Positions 50,201 through 60,195 of a DNA stretch of 64,000 nt are shown here, in pieces. Every line of letters starts with the position of its first letter. Within the stretch, counting starts at the first letter, position 1. Source of the stretch: Colius striatus (lineage: Eukaryota > Chordata > Aves > Coliiformes > Coliidae). The position numbers and the translations under genes were made by a program. Location of the stretch: contig NC_084759.1 in assembly GCF_028858725.1 (NCBI RefSeq), positions 95,724,362 to 95,788,361 on the forward strand. Reading direction: 5' to 3'. The notes beneath the pieces were generated by a model that did no database searches, was not told the DNA's origin, and worked only from the letters and a program-made list of their open reading frames with translations.

Positions 50201-51430
50201 CTTGTTTTGATCACAGTTTTTAATAAGGGATTTTAATAGCAATGAAAACTATTTGCTTTCTATTAGCACCACTGACTCTGAGGGGTTATGAATTTTCCCA
50301 TGAGCATATGGTCAAAATGCAGACAGGAATATCTTGCTCTTTCTTAAGCCAATTTCTTGACTCCCACTGAAACTGCTGCGTCTTAAGCACCTTCTGCTTT
50401 GTTTTCCTGACCATGACATAATGCTCTTACATTTCATCTTTTATGTAAACCTAGCATTTATTTTCATTCCCTGTTATTTTCAAACACACAAATCAAGAAA
50501 GCATCCTCCCTGAAACAGGTTCTTTAAGAAAGTAAAGGATTCTTTTCCTCCATCCCCCCCATAAAAATTACCCTTGCCCAGACCTAATGTGTAAACTCTC
50601 TCCAGCTTCACAAAACTCCCTATTCCTTAGGGGGGGGGGGGAAAAAAGGAGGGAGGAGGAAAGGAAAAGACAAATGATCTGCAGTGCAGCCTAATGGTCA
50701 ACATGATGCAGTTCCTGGGTGGTTTGAAAGAGAGAGTCACTCAGAGTATTGAGGTGCTGACAGTTGCTCTGTCCTTGGCTGCGGCAATGGCAGCTGGGCA
50801 TCTGGAGAGGGGTATTGCTTGAGAACCCTTTGTGGCATTTAGCTGAAAATAGGCACATTGGGCTGGGACAGAGACATTGGTTGCTCAGCAGCCTGAGCCC
50901 AAAGTTCCCAGTAATACACCAGCAGTGGTTACCCCAAATGCCTTGTTCCACCCATGCCCACATCCTCCTCCCTTCATGCCCAGGGAAATTCTGGCAGGGA
51001 TCTGCCATGAGGGAGGCCACCAGTTGCCCTATTTTCATTGACTCGGGCTACTCTGGAGCCTCCCAGTTTATGATGACAAAGAGATGTGCCCCAGGCCTGC
51101 CGGCAGCAGGAAGCTGGAACTGCCTGGGGACTACAGTCAGGGCTGAAGGGAGATCCCAAGCACAGCCAGACCGAGGAACACACAAGCCATCTCCGGTTTC
51201 TCCTCCGCCATCTGTGTGCTCTCCTGGCTGCGGAGGCTGAGCTGGAGGAGAGCAGCTGTACTTGGTCCATGCTTCTGGAGGTCTTTCTCCTGAGTGGGAG
51301 CTGCTTCATCGGGTATAGCTCGTGGCATGGGGCACGTGTCACAAACTGACATCCTCCACAGACCGTGCAGTGTGAGCATCAGAAATCATTTCCACACTGT
51401 GAACGACCCAGCAGCGCAGCTACCCAGCGC
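47251..51430. other. Non-coding stretch, no gene recognised
   Basis: Unique sequence, AT-rich from 48.3 to 50.5 kb. Open frames reach 158 codons (50764-51240 plus), but a 115- and a 122-codon minus-strand frame cover the same bases, so all three are judged chance. A run of 12 G sits at 50630-50641. A hairpin lies just right of this stretch at 51438-51458. Confidence 0.5.
50630..50641. repeat. Poly-G run (12 G)
   Basis: Twelve G followed by an A-rich, purine-only stretch to about 50670. The purine tract could form unusual structure and is prone to sequencing error. Confidence 0.85.
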
Positions 51431-51437
51431 TTCACCA

Positions 51438-51458
51438 CCTCAAATTGCTCATTTGAGG
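51438..51458. repeat. Perfect 8-bp hairpin upstream of the CpG island
   Basis: CCTCAAAT (51438-51445), five-base loop, ATTTGAGG (51451-51458). It lies about 60-70 bases before the CpG island, so it falls in the presumed proximal promoter. Confidence 0.75.
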
Positions 51459-51512
51459 TTGGAGAGATGAAATTTATAACATAACCCGATCAACACCCGC
51501 CAGGGACATGAC

Positions 51513-51795
51513 CTTTCCTTTCGCGGCGGGGACTAGGGCAGTGCAGGCCGTTACCGCAGCGCCACTTCAGCCCCGCTTCTACAGCCGGTAAAGCCGCGGC
51601 CGCCGCCTGTCGGCTCGGCAGCCGGGCGCCGCGCGGGAGGCCGCCTGCCGGGCCCGCCGCCGGCGAGAGGGGCAACACCGCCCTCCGGCGGCTGGCGGCC
51701 GCTACTGCACCGCGGCGCTCGCACAGAGCGGCACGCACCGCGGTGTGCTGGTGCCCGCCGTGCGCAGGTGAACGGAGGAACGGGCTGTTTTCCGC
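51513..51795. promoter_or_regulatory. CpG island, probable promoter
   Basis: By my count more than 40 CpG occur in about 280 bases, against almost none in the flanks, and the segment is strongly GC-rich (CCGCGGCCGCCGCC, GCCGGGCGCCGCGCGGG). In vertebrates such islands usually mark unmethylated promoters. CAG|GTGAAC, with GT at 51768-51769, is a good splice donor at the right edge and suggests a plus-strand first exon ending at 51767. No TATA box is evident. The minus strand has an 82-codon Ala/Arg-rich frame from GC composition, so direction is uncertain and a bidirectional promoter is possible. Which transcript it serves is unknown; it may be a lncRNA or the 5' end of a gene lying outside the window. 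Confidence 0.75.
51600..51767 (+). other. Candidate first exon ending at splice donor
   Basis: The exon end at 51767 is given by CAG|GTGAAC. The start is not visible and 51600 is a placeholder inside the island. No ATG with a convincing coding frame precedes the donor on the plus strand, so this would be 5' untranslated or non-coding. Confidence 0.3.
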
Positions 51796-53719
51796 CGCTG
51801 TTGCTTGTTACCCTGGAATGCGGGCAGGAGGCAGCACGAGCGAACTCTAAGCAGCTGCCTGGCTCGGGGCTTTTGGCAAGCCGTCCTGTCTGATTGCGTG
51901 CCCCTGCGGCTTGGCTCTCACATCTGTGGTATTTTTACATAAAAGATAAATAAATCCCTCCTACAGCAGTGGAAATCCCTTTGTTAACGCCAATTCCTTG
52001 ATTTGCTGCTTAGACCTTTGCAATGTCCGCCACGCCAATTTAGGGGTCCACTTTGCTCACAGATGGGAACGTGTCACCATTCCCCCTGAGGACACGCCAA
52101 GAGAGGCCGGACATAAGCAGGAGCACGGCTGGACAAAAGCCACTTGGCTCACTTAGGAGTCCATAAAGCAGAGCCAAACCCAGGCAAGGCCGATATCCAT
52201 CCCTCAGCCTGGCTCTGAACCCATTACAGGTTTAGGGCCTGATCCTGCAGTGTTGTGAGAGTTGAAATGACAGGGATGGGAGTGCCTGACATATTGTAGA
52301 GTCTGGCCCTCCAGGAAGTAATTCACTAATTCAGAGAAGAAATTACTAATAGTACTATGGGGATTGGTAGTTGCTTCTGGTAGCTCCTTGGCTGAGCAAA
52401 GAGCTGCACACAGATAGAAAAGAGGGCAGGCTTCTGCTGCAATGACCCTAACAGATGGAGGGAATCTGAGAAAAAAGGCTTAAGAAAGGTTAAAGCTTGG
52501 GCTGGATTTTAGCCATCATCTTCCTAAAGTCAAGTCTAGAAGCTCAGCTTAGAAGCACAAGGTAGCAGAGCTGTTTGTTCTAGATAGAAGACTCGAAATT
52601 ACCATTTTAAAATTTTGTTTTAAAATATGTGGTCTGCCAAGAGTGAGGGGGAAAAATACTTTGTTTGCAGGTTATATACTCAGGAAAACTTTCTAATACT
52701 AAGTTTGATTAAATACTGAAACATGTTCAACAGGCAGACATTGGCATCCTTTTAAGTGAGTATTTTAAAATGATGGTCTGAAGTTGCTTTACAGTCTAGG
52801 GAATGGAGCATGCAAAGTCTTCAGATCTCTTCAAGCCCTTTATGGGTTTCTGGGGTTAATCTCAATGTGTCCAGGAGAGTCAGCTAACCTGTCCACAGTT
52901 ATAGCACAGACATGTGGGTAGTATCTGTAGAGAAGGTACAACTGAAACAATGAAGTCCTGACCAGTTGTTCTGGTTTGGTTTTTTTTAGTTTTTACATAG
53001 TTCAGAGACTTAGTTGGAATAGTGAGACTTTTCTCTCATTTGGGCAGAAAAGGCTTGACGACACGGGTTACACTCCAGGTAGACATGAAGGCAAAGTTGC
53101 TGTCATTTACATGGCAGAGCTCCCCAGTTTACCCTCCGCTTCACTGTGCAACTTGAGGAACTCCTGGGTCCCTGTTTCTTTCTGGACCCTTCAGGGCAGA
53201 GGCCTCCTCTCATTTTGTAGAGCAGCTCGTATAAATTGCGATATGTTGTTAGCTGGGCTCAGAAGGTGTTGATCCATCTCAGATACTACTAACAGGTACT
53301 AAGAGACGGAGCCCCGAGTTGTGGCCTGTGGCAGCCCACGGGCAGGCTGAGTGCCACAGGATGGCAGCCGTGCACCTTGTGTGGGGCCATCCTGCAGACA
53401 CCACCTCTCCACCTCCCTTTCCCTCCATTTGATAGGCAGCTCGTAAAAGGAGTCTCTTGAGGAAAACCAGACTTTGAAAGGTGCTTCCCCTGTGTAGCTA
53501 TAGTCAGGTATCGAAACCATAGAAATTCTCAGTGTTTTTAGCATAATCCTGAAGGTACCAGCAGTTTGTTTCACCATGTTGTCTAAACACTTGGGTTTGA
53601 CAGTTAATATTTCCAGAACTGAAGCTATATAGGAACCTGTGGCAAAGAAACACAGTGCTGAGCTCAAAGACTTTGGTAAATAGTTCAGTACCAAGCCAAC
53701 CAAAACGGAGGAATGAGTA
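51796..53719. other. Non-coding stretch downstream of the CpG island
   Basis: CpG density falls off quickly. 'ttttacataaaagataaataaat' at about 51935 is AT-rich. No coding exon recognised. If the island is a plus-strand promoter, this is its first intron. Confidence 0.5.
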
Positions 53720-54352
53720 GATACACTCAAGGGCAGGGCTGTCACTCACAGGAACCTCAGCAGGCTGTAGGAAGGGCAGATGGGAACCTCAAGGAATTCA
53801 ACAAGGACATTATTCCTTGTTCCCTGTACCTGGGAAGGAATAACTCTTTGAAATGTGAAGAGCTAGGGACTGACTGGTTGGCGACAGCTTTGCAGAAAAG
53901 GCTATGGATTTCTGAGCTGACAGCAAGCTGAGCATGGGCCAGCAGCCTGCCATCAGGGCCAGCAGTGAGGGCCATCAGCATTCTGAGCTGTTTGAACAGG
54001 AGCAGAGACAACAGATCAAGTGAAGGGATTTTCCTCACTTACTCATCACACACTAGACCACATCTGGGATAATGCTTGTGGTTTGGGGATTTGCTGTAAA
54101 AAAAGAGACATCGATAAACTGGGGCAAGGTCAAGAGAGGGCCACCAGGATGGTCATGATTGGAGCACTTGTCCTCTGTGGAGAGGCAGAGGCAATGGGAC
54201 TTGTTCAGCCTTGAGGAAAGAAGGCTGTGGGAGTACCTAATAGCTGCCTCCCCTTATCTATTGGGAAGTCATCAAAAAGGTAGCACTAGGTGTGTTACTG
54301 AGATGCAAAATAACAGAATGGGAGACAGTGGGAAATACAGGAGGATCCAGAC
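53720..54352 (+). mobile_element. CR1 LINE, 5' part of a split copy (ORF2 end)
   Basis: Plus-strand CR1 blocks in order: 'ctcaagggcagggctg', 'ggaacctcaaggaattcaac', 'cctgtacctgggaaggaata', 'agctttgcagaaaagg', 'gagcatgggccagcagcctg', 'gagagggccaccaggatggt' and 'gttcagccttgaggaaagaaggct'. These match the last part of the reverse-transcriptase frame and what follows it in avian CR1. The frame is broken by stops and indels, so it cannot be active. It is interrupted at 54353 by an LTR and resumes near 55304, so the two parts were one element. Confidence 0.9.
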
Positions 54353-55019
54353 TGTCATGGGTTTGTGTGGAGCCACTTTTTGCTTGGTAACAGGGGGCGG
54401 AGCTGCAGTGTTGCCACAGTAAGCAGTTCTTGAAACATCTCCCAGCTCTGAGGTGGGACCCACCTCTAGTCTGACCAGGCCGATCTGCCACCTTTGCCAG
54501 ATTTAAGAAGGGAAATCTGCAGCAGATGAGGAGGTGGAGGAGTGTACAAGATGGAGGCGGCCATGTGGACCCCATTGTCAGAGAAGAGGAAGGAGGGAGA
54601 AGCGACAGACCAGAGACCACTCTGCAACCTCTGGTGATAACACAGGCTATGCCCCTCCAACCCAAGGAGGGCAATGGCAGGACTGAGAGCCACCAGCAGC
54701 TCCAGATGAGTGTGCCCAGATGGGCAGGAGTCTGTGTGAGGAGGTGGCCATGGCGCAGGCTGTGCTGGAGAGCCTGCGGGCCACAGAGCAGACCCACAGG
54801 AGAGACAGAGAGGAGCTGCAGCCCTTGGGATGAACGCATGTTGTAGTGGCCCGTGCAGGGCTGCCCAGCCTGTGAGGGACCCTGTGCTGGAGCAGGGAGC
54901 ACCAGTGAGGAGCCTGCCTGCCCTGAGGAGAGACAAACAGCGGGAGCTATTGGGAAAACACTGACTGAAACCCCTATTCCCTGCCTCCCTGAGCAATTCA
55001 GTGTGGGGGAGGTAAACAC
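54258..55019 (-). other. Long antisense open frame in LTR/CR1, not a gene
   Basis: The longest open frame in the window (253 codons) lies antisense across the CR1/LTR junction. It is Ser/Leu/Pro/Cys-rich with no domain, another 176-codon frame overlaps it on the same strand, and a plus-strand frame overlaps as well. A GC-rich LTR free of TA-containing stops on that strand explains it. Confidence 0.8.
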
Positions 55020-55303
55020 ATCAGGATCAGGGATCTGAGCCTGGGAAGAGGGGAGCGGTGGGAGGAAGGTGGTTGGAAAAGGCTGGTTGTGCTCTTCATC
55101 ATTGTATCACTCTGTGTTGTATTCTGTTTGTTTCGGGTTTTATGTTTTTGGTTGATGGTGGATTAAATTAATTTCTGTTTTCTTCTCCAAGTTCATTAGA
55201 CTTGTCTATTTTACCTGGCACCATAAGTGGCAACTGAGCCCTCCCTGTCCTTAGGAAGTTCCAAAGGTCCTCAGTACTTATGGCTGATTGTGTGTCTTTG
55301 TTC
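54353..55303 (+). mobile_element. Solo LTR of an avian endogenous retrovirus, inserted in CR1
   Basis: Begins TGTCATGGGTTTGTGTGG, a start I associate with a common avian LTR group. 'gatttaagaaggg' near 54500 sits where the group has its TATA-like site. Then come repeated 'ctggagcaggg'/'ggagcctg' units (54770-54930), 'cccctattccctgcctccctg', a GGGGAGG strip, and 'ggattaaattaatttctg' holding an ATTAAA poly-A signal near 55163. Flanks CCAGAC (54347-54352) and CCAGAT (55304-55309) could be a 6-bp target duplication with one change, but the right edge is not certain and does not end in the expected CA. No internal retroviral genes are present. It is strongly diverged. Class (ERVK or ERVL) is not resolved. 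Confidence 0.75.
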
Positions 55304-55535
55304 CCAGATGGGCCTAAACCATGAGTGATATGAGAGAAAAATAATCTCAAATACTGAAATAGGCTCCCCAGAGGGGTTGTGCAGGCTTCATCCTTGGAGG
55401 TTTTCAAAAATTAACTGGAGAAAGCACTAAGGAGTGCAGTCTGATGCCAGAGCAGGCTCTGCTCTAAGCAAGATGTTGGACCAGAGATCTCCTTAGAGCC
55501 CTTCCAACTGAGTGACTCTGGAATTCTCTGAAACT
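55304..55535 (+). mobile_element. CR1 LINE, 3' part of the split copy
   Basis: Continues the element at 53720-54352: 'ataggctccccagaggggttgtgcaggcttcatccttggaggttttc', then 'gttggaccagagatctcctta' and 'gcccttccaactgagtgactctgg'. The terminal repeat is degenerate. The orientation and order agree with the 5' part, and the LTR sits between them, showing the LTR arrived later. Confidence 0.9.
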
Positions 55536-57540
55536 GCCTCCTGAGTGGTAATGGCTGAAGAGCTGGGGATTCAAAAGTTGTCTCTCTACCTCATCTTCTA
55601 CATAGCTATGTGTGAGGAGAACAAGCAAGCTCTGTTAAAATATCAAAACACATGTACAGACACAAGCATGTGAGAAGGAAATGAGTTCTGACCAGAGCTT
55701 CCCATTGCTCTCACCTACAATGTGAAATTGCAACATCAGCCTCTGTGCAACTGATGTCTAATAAGCATGTTTTCCACAAGTTCTCAGCAGCAAGATTAAA
55801 CCACATGCAAGACTGTGGGGCCTCATGCTGTTTACCTTTAACATCAGACTTGAGCATCGCGATACAGAATTTCTTTAGAAGTTTCTTTAGAGCAGTTAGC
55901 ATAAATGGCATGCACATTTTGTAGTGTACATGAAAGCAACAACCAATGAGCATGAAGAAAATCTAATAACTGTTGATAAATCATGTTTTTATGATTGACA
56001 GGGTCTTATCTTTTCACACTGAGGCACTTCAACAGAAGGACCTTTCTATCCTTGTGCTACAACACAGAAGTAACAACATAAGCAAACAATGCTGTGTGTC
56101 AAGGTAGAAGAGCAAGAATCTGGCAGCAACTTCTCTTCAAATACTTTTTCCATTTCCCCCAGGGACAACTCAGCCTCACACAAAGGAAGGATGAGCCACC
56201 CTTAACAATGTATCATTTTCTTCTATGTTGCATGTGCTACATTATAGCATTTTGCAAGAAAAGATTACAACTTGGTTATGAGAAGACTCTTATTGGTTTA
56301 CCCTTTTCTCATGTTTTTTGCTGACAAGGGAAAACAATGCTGTCTTTTGAAAATGTCCATTCAGAGTTGCTTCAAACATGTTGATAACGGGTCCTTGGAG
56401 TGGAGGTTATGTAGAGCTGTCAAACCCAAGTTCACTGTGATATTGAGCTGGCTTCCAGCCAGACCTTTTCTTAAATTACTCAATGACACTCAATGGACCC
56501 AAAGAAAGACTGAAACCATTAGAAATGAAGGCACTTTGTGTTAGTCCTACAGGAAAATGTAAAATTAAGGGTGATTTGGAGCAAAGAGAGAATGCAGGTC
56601 TTCTCCTATTAGATGCATCCAAGAAGAGCAAAGTGAGTTTCAGGAGCTTTCCCTGAAATACAACAGACTTTCTGATAAGCATATACAGAGCCAAATTTGC
56701 CACTACATTATTCATAATATCAAAGTGTCTCATATTGTGTATCATTAACAACAGAGAAGCACTCCAGTGAACAAATCTTACCTGCCCCTCCTATTTGCCT
56801 GCTGCACAGCCCATGCATTTATTATGAAACAGGATTCCCTAGAGCACCTCTCCTTGAGGAGCTGAATGGGTATCTTAAGAATCCAGATGTTTGAATGGGC
56901 TTCTGATGGGGAGAGGGCAAAATTCTGCTCCTTCAGTTCTGAGGAAGAGCAACAGGGGAAAAACAAAAAAACAATCACAAATATCTAATTCAAAAAATCA
57001 GACAATGGGGCTTAAATATCTATAGTGTATTTGGTTGGATTTTATCCTTTACATCTGCATATGCAAGAAGTCTTGAAAATGAGTAGTTAGGGCTTGAATC
57101 ACAGCAGTGTTAACATCTAACTTCCATTGGTTTCAGTGACAATAAAATGCCCAAATACTTTTCAGAATTGGGCCTAAATGCACTCAAACCCTCTGGCTTT
57201 GGCCAAATGCCCTTACTGAAGTAACACCATCAGCAGTTCCCAAAGGGCTTTTGGGCACGTAAAGGAAACGTCTTTTCACATGAATCATAGCAGTTCTTAC
57301 TCCATTCCCTGTAGGTGCCCTGCCAGAGTACCTTTGCTGTGCAGCATGTTGCCTCGTGGTTTTTTGGGATGCTCCTCCTGCATTTCCTTGTGAAGCTGCT
57401 TATAACTAGCTTGTCCTTAAAAATAACCCTGCTGGTTTTTCAGGTTCGTTGGTACCAGGCCAGCTATAGAGATTCTAACTTTTGGTAGGTACTCTTCTGT
57501 GGCAACACCATTATAAAACATGCCACAAAGATGTTGTTTT
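55536..57540. other. Non-coding stretch, no gene recognised
   Basis: Unique sequence. No recognised repeats or coding signals. Confidence 0.55.
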
Positions 57541-57840
57541 CCATAGAATCACAGAATGGTAGGGCTTGCAAGGGATCTCTAGAGATCATCCAGTCCAACT
57601 CCTTGCTAAAGCAGGTTCACCTCAATCAGGAGCGTGTCCAGGTGGGTTTTGAAACCTTCAGAGGAGACTCTACACCCTCCCTGAGCAGCCTGTGCCAGGG
57701 CTCCCTCCATCTCACAGCAAAGAAGCTTTTCCTTATGTTTAAGTGGAACTTTTTGTGTTCCAGCTTATGTCCATTACCCCTAGTCCTGTCGCTGGGCACT
57801 ACAGAAAAAAGCGTTGCCCACTCTATCAACATCCACTCTT
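57541..57840 (-). mobile_element. CR1 LINE 3' fragment (5'-truncated)
   Basis: Starts 'catagaatcacagaatggta', then 'agagatcatccagtccaact', 'gtccaggtgggttttgaaac', 'ccctgagcagcctgtgcc', 'ttatgtttaagtggaacttt' and 'tgtccattacccctagtcctgtc'. It reaches further into the element than the copy at 1767 and is on the minus strand. Moderate divergence. Confidence 0.95.
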
Positions 57841-57926
57841 TAGCTACTTTTTTGGTGCAAAACAATGGATAAGTATTCACAGAGTTTGAGTTGTGGTTGA
57901 GAGCCACGTTGTGCCTTTGCTAAATT

Positions 57927-57948
57927 GTGACTGGAAATTTCCAGTCAC
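57927..57948. promoter_or_regulatory. 22-bp perfect palindrome with NF-kB-like core
   Basis: GTGACTGGAAA and its exact reverse complement TTTCCAGTCAC meet at the centre. The core TGGAAATTTCCA resembles an NF-kB half-site pair (GGAAATTTCC). It lies about 90 bases from the CR1 edge, outside the element. Binding is an inference. Confidence 0.6.
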
Positions 57949-58400
57949 TTCTTCCAGTAGGGCAAGCAGGCTTTCAAATCAGTTTTTCTTATTTTAAACC
58001 TACACACAAACTCCTCGGGAAGCAGGCAGGGCAGAATAAGTCCCATGGGGGTGGTCACGAGGCTCCCTGAGTGGAAGGCCAGCACGGTGCCTAGAGGGGA
58101 GCACAGCACATCAGAGGTCCTGTCTCCTTCACTGAACACCAGCCTGGCTTTTCCCTTGCAAACACGAGTCACCAGCTCCCACTGCTTACCTACACCCCAG
58201 CTCACCTCCTAAGGAGAGCACGAGGGCTGTTGGTCACCTCTAAGCATTTCCAGGTAAGCCCTTCACACATGACGGCATATAGCCAACAGCGTGGGCGCAG
58301 AGGTAATAAAGACAGGTAAGGCTCACCACTTGCTGTGGTGGCTGTCAATGATAGGGGTAGATCTTGGACTGCTCTCTCGGTTGTCTGGGGAACAGCGTGG
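57949..58400. other. Non-coding stretch between CR1 and candidate promoter
   Basis: Unique sequence becoming GC-richer to the right. Frames on both strands overlap and have no domains. Confidence 0.45.
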
Positions 58401-58580
58401 GTTGCTGGCCATTGAAAACATAAAAGAGCAGCAGCGAGTGGGAGAGGAGACACAGCCGCCTGCCCCGTGGGCTGACCCCGCTCCCCAGCGCAGCCAAGCA
58501 TCCCTACCTCGGCAAGCTCGCCCCAGCACGAAGCCGGGCTGTGACCAATCCCTCCACTGCCCTCCAGAGAAAGAGTAAGT
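58401..58580 (+). promoter_or_regulatory. Weak candidate promoter and first exon
   Basis: CATAAAAG at 58419-58426 is TATA-like. About 25-30 bases on, near 58450, transcription could begin. The next 120 bases are GC-rich with about ten CpG (weaker than the 51.5 kb island). They end in 'agagaaaga' followed by a full donor GTAAGT at 58575. No convincing ATG-led frame exists. CCAAT occurs at 58543, downstream of the presumed start, which could fit an opposite-direction promoter instead. This is a composite of weak signals. Confidence 0.28.
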
Positions 58581-58789
58581 CGCTGTCTTTGTTTTGTCCC
58601 TAAAAATTCGGGTAGATAACAGAGGAACATCTAGTGGCTTTTTGTGAATCAGGCTGTTTCTCTTCCAGCACAATTATTTCCTTGCCAGTCATTTTGTTCT
58701 TGTCAGTTGGGGTTCTTTTTTCTCCATATTTCTTGTTTTGTAATCACAGTGAAATAACAGATTCTGAAAAGTTTATCTTTCATATGTTG

Positions 58790-59010
58790 CAATTGTTTAT
58801 ACACCGTATCTCTATGCCTTAGGTAATAATTAACAGCTGTATGAATAATAACCACAAAGAACAGTGGAACCATTATGCTCCATTTTGCAAATACTTCTTT
58901 AGGCAAATCTTTAAAGGTGACAGAAGTGTCAGCAGAAATTATTGCAGCTGACAGGAATTGAATTGTTTTATTCAGTTAAAACTGCTGTGAGAATAGCACT
59001 GGAAGGGATG
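58790..59010. promoter_or_regulatory. Candidate conserved AT-rich element
   Basis: Has 'ggtaataattaacagctgtatg', 'gaataataaccac', 'gaaattattgcagctgac' and 'gaattgaattgttttattcagttaaaac', a mix of CAGCTG E-boxes and TAAT cores, no repeats. Inference from motif content. Confidence 0.32.
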
Positions 59011-60174
59011 GATTGGGGAAAAAGCAGATAGGACCTGTCTTTTATTCTGCCATTTAATTTACTCGTGGTTTAGACCTGTGTTTTATTGTGATATTTCATT
59101 TATAAATCAAGCCAGTGACACAGTAAGGGACAAAACAAAGCATATACACTGTCTCTGTATAGCTCTGGAGTCTCAGTAGCAATGACAACATCTACTTTCC
59201 AAGTGAGTGAATGGCAGCTGAGACACTCGGTGCCAGGAGGCCCTACTCCAGAGTTTCAATCTCCAGCTGCTTAGTGACTGTTAACATTTCATAACAGCTT
59301 TCTGTCATGCAGCTTTCTCCTCTCATGGTTTTTTTTCTTTTTTCTTAATTCAGGATCTGCAACAATGGGGAAAAAAGTGTTAAAGTAGACTTTTTATACC
59401 ACTTTCATTCATGAAGAAAGCATTACGTTTTGGGCTTGGCAAATCTTTAATTTAGTGTAATGCTTAACTTGAACTTTTGTCCAGGTCAGGTTAGGAAGGG
59501 CACTGGGAAATTATAACAAAAAGTTGCAGTCAAGCTTTCTTTCCCAAAGTTCACTCAGTGTTATGCACGTCTGCTCCAGGGAGCTGTTGGTTTGACATTT
59601 AATTTAAAAAAAATTAGAACTTTAAAAGATGGTTTTGAAATTAATGTTAGTACCTCATTGTTTAAGTGCTCAGCTTGAGCCACCAAGGACAACTGTGTTT
59701 TTCAGGCAGTGCTGACCACCCACCTGTGGGACACCTGACTTCCCAGCAGGTGTCCCCTTCTGAGGACAATGAAAAATTGATGAATAAATGGCAACTGGAT
59801 TGTGCATACCTGACAATTACAAAAGTACTTGTATGAATATGTGATGCACTCATACACTTGTGAGCACACAAAGTCATGCTTTATGCTTAAGTATATACTT
59901 TTTTTTGAATACTGGCTTTAAATCACGGGAAGCACAACCCCCCTAACATTGTAGCTTACATAGATTCAGTGCATTTAGAGTCAGCAGTACTGAAGGAAAA
60001 TGCAGTTGGTAAGGCTTCTCTCATCCAAAAATAAACAAAATTAGCCTATTGGAAGGCAAAAGGCTGTATCCTCAAGATGAGAATGAGGAAGTTATTGAAA
60101 AGCACTAATGCTTCCGCTTCAGAGTAGAAGTAAGATATTTCCACAGTGTAACATATAACTGTGTAGTCTGGGGT

Positions 60175-60195
60175 TTCCCTTTAACACAAAGGGAA
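60175..60195. repeat. Perfect 8-bp hairpin, 5-base loop
   Basis: TTCCCTTT (60175-60182), aacac, AAAGGGAA (60188-60195). No T-run follows that would suggest a terminator of RNA polymerase III. Confidence 0.8.

Noticed and set aside
50764..51342. Overlapping frames of 115-158 codons as genes
   Set aside because: Both strands are open over the same GC-rich bases and no frame resembles a known family.
51490..51738. 82-codon Ala/Arg-rich minus-strand frame in the CpG island
   Set aside because: GC-rich composition alone gives long stop-free Ala/Arg/Pro frames. Kept only as part of the promoter call.
54258..55019. 253-codon minus-strand open frame as a gene
   Set aside because: It lies antisense across an LTR/CR1 junction, overlaps other open frames on both strands and has no domain.
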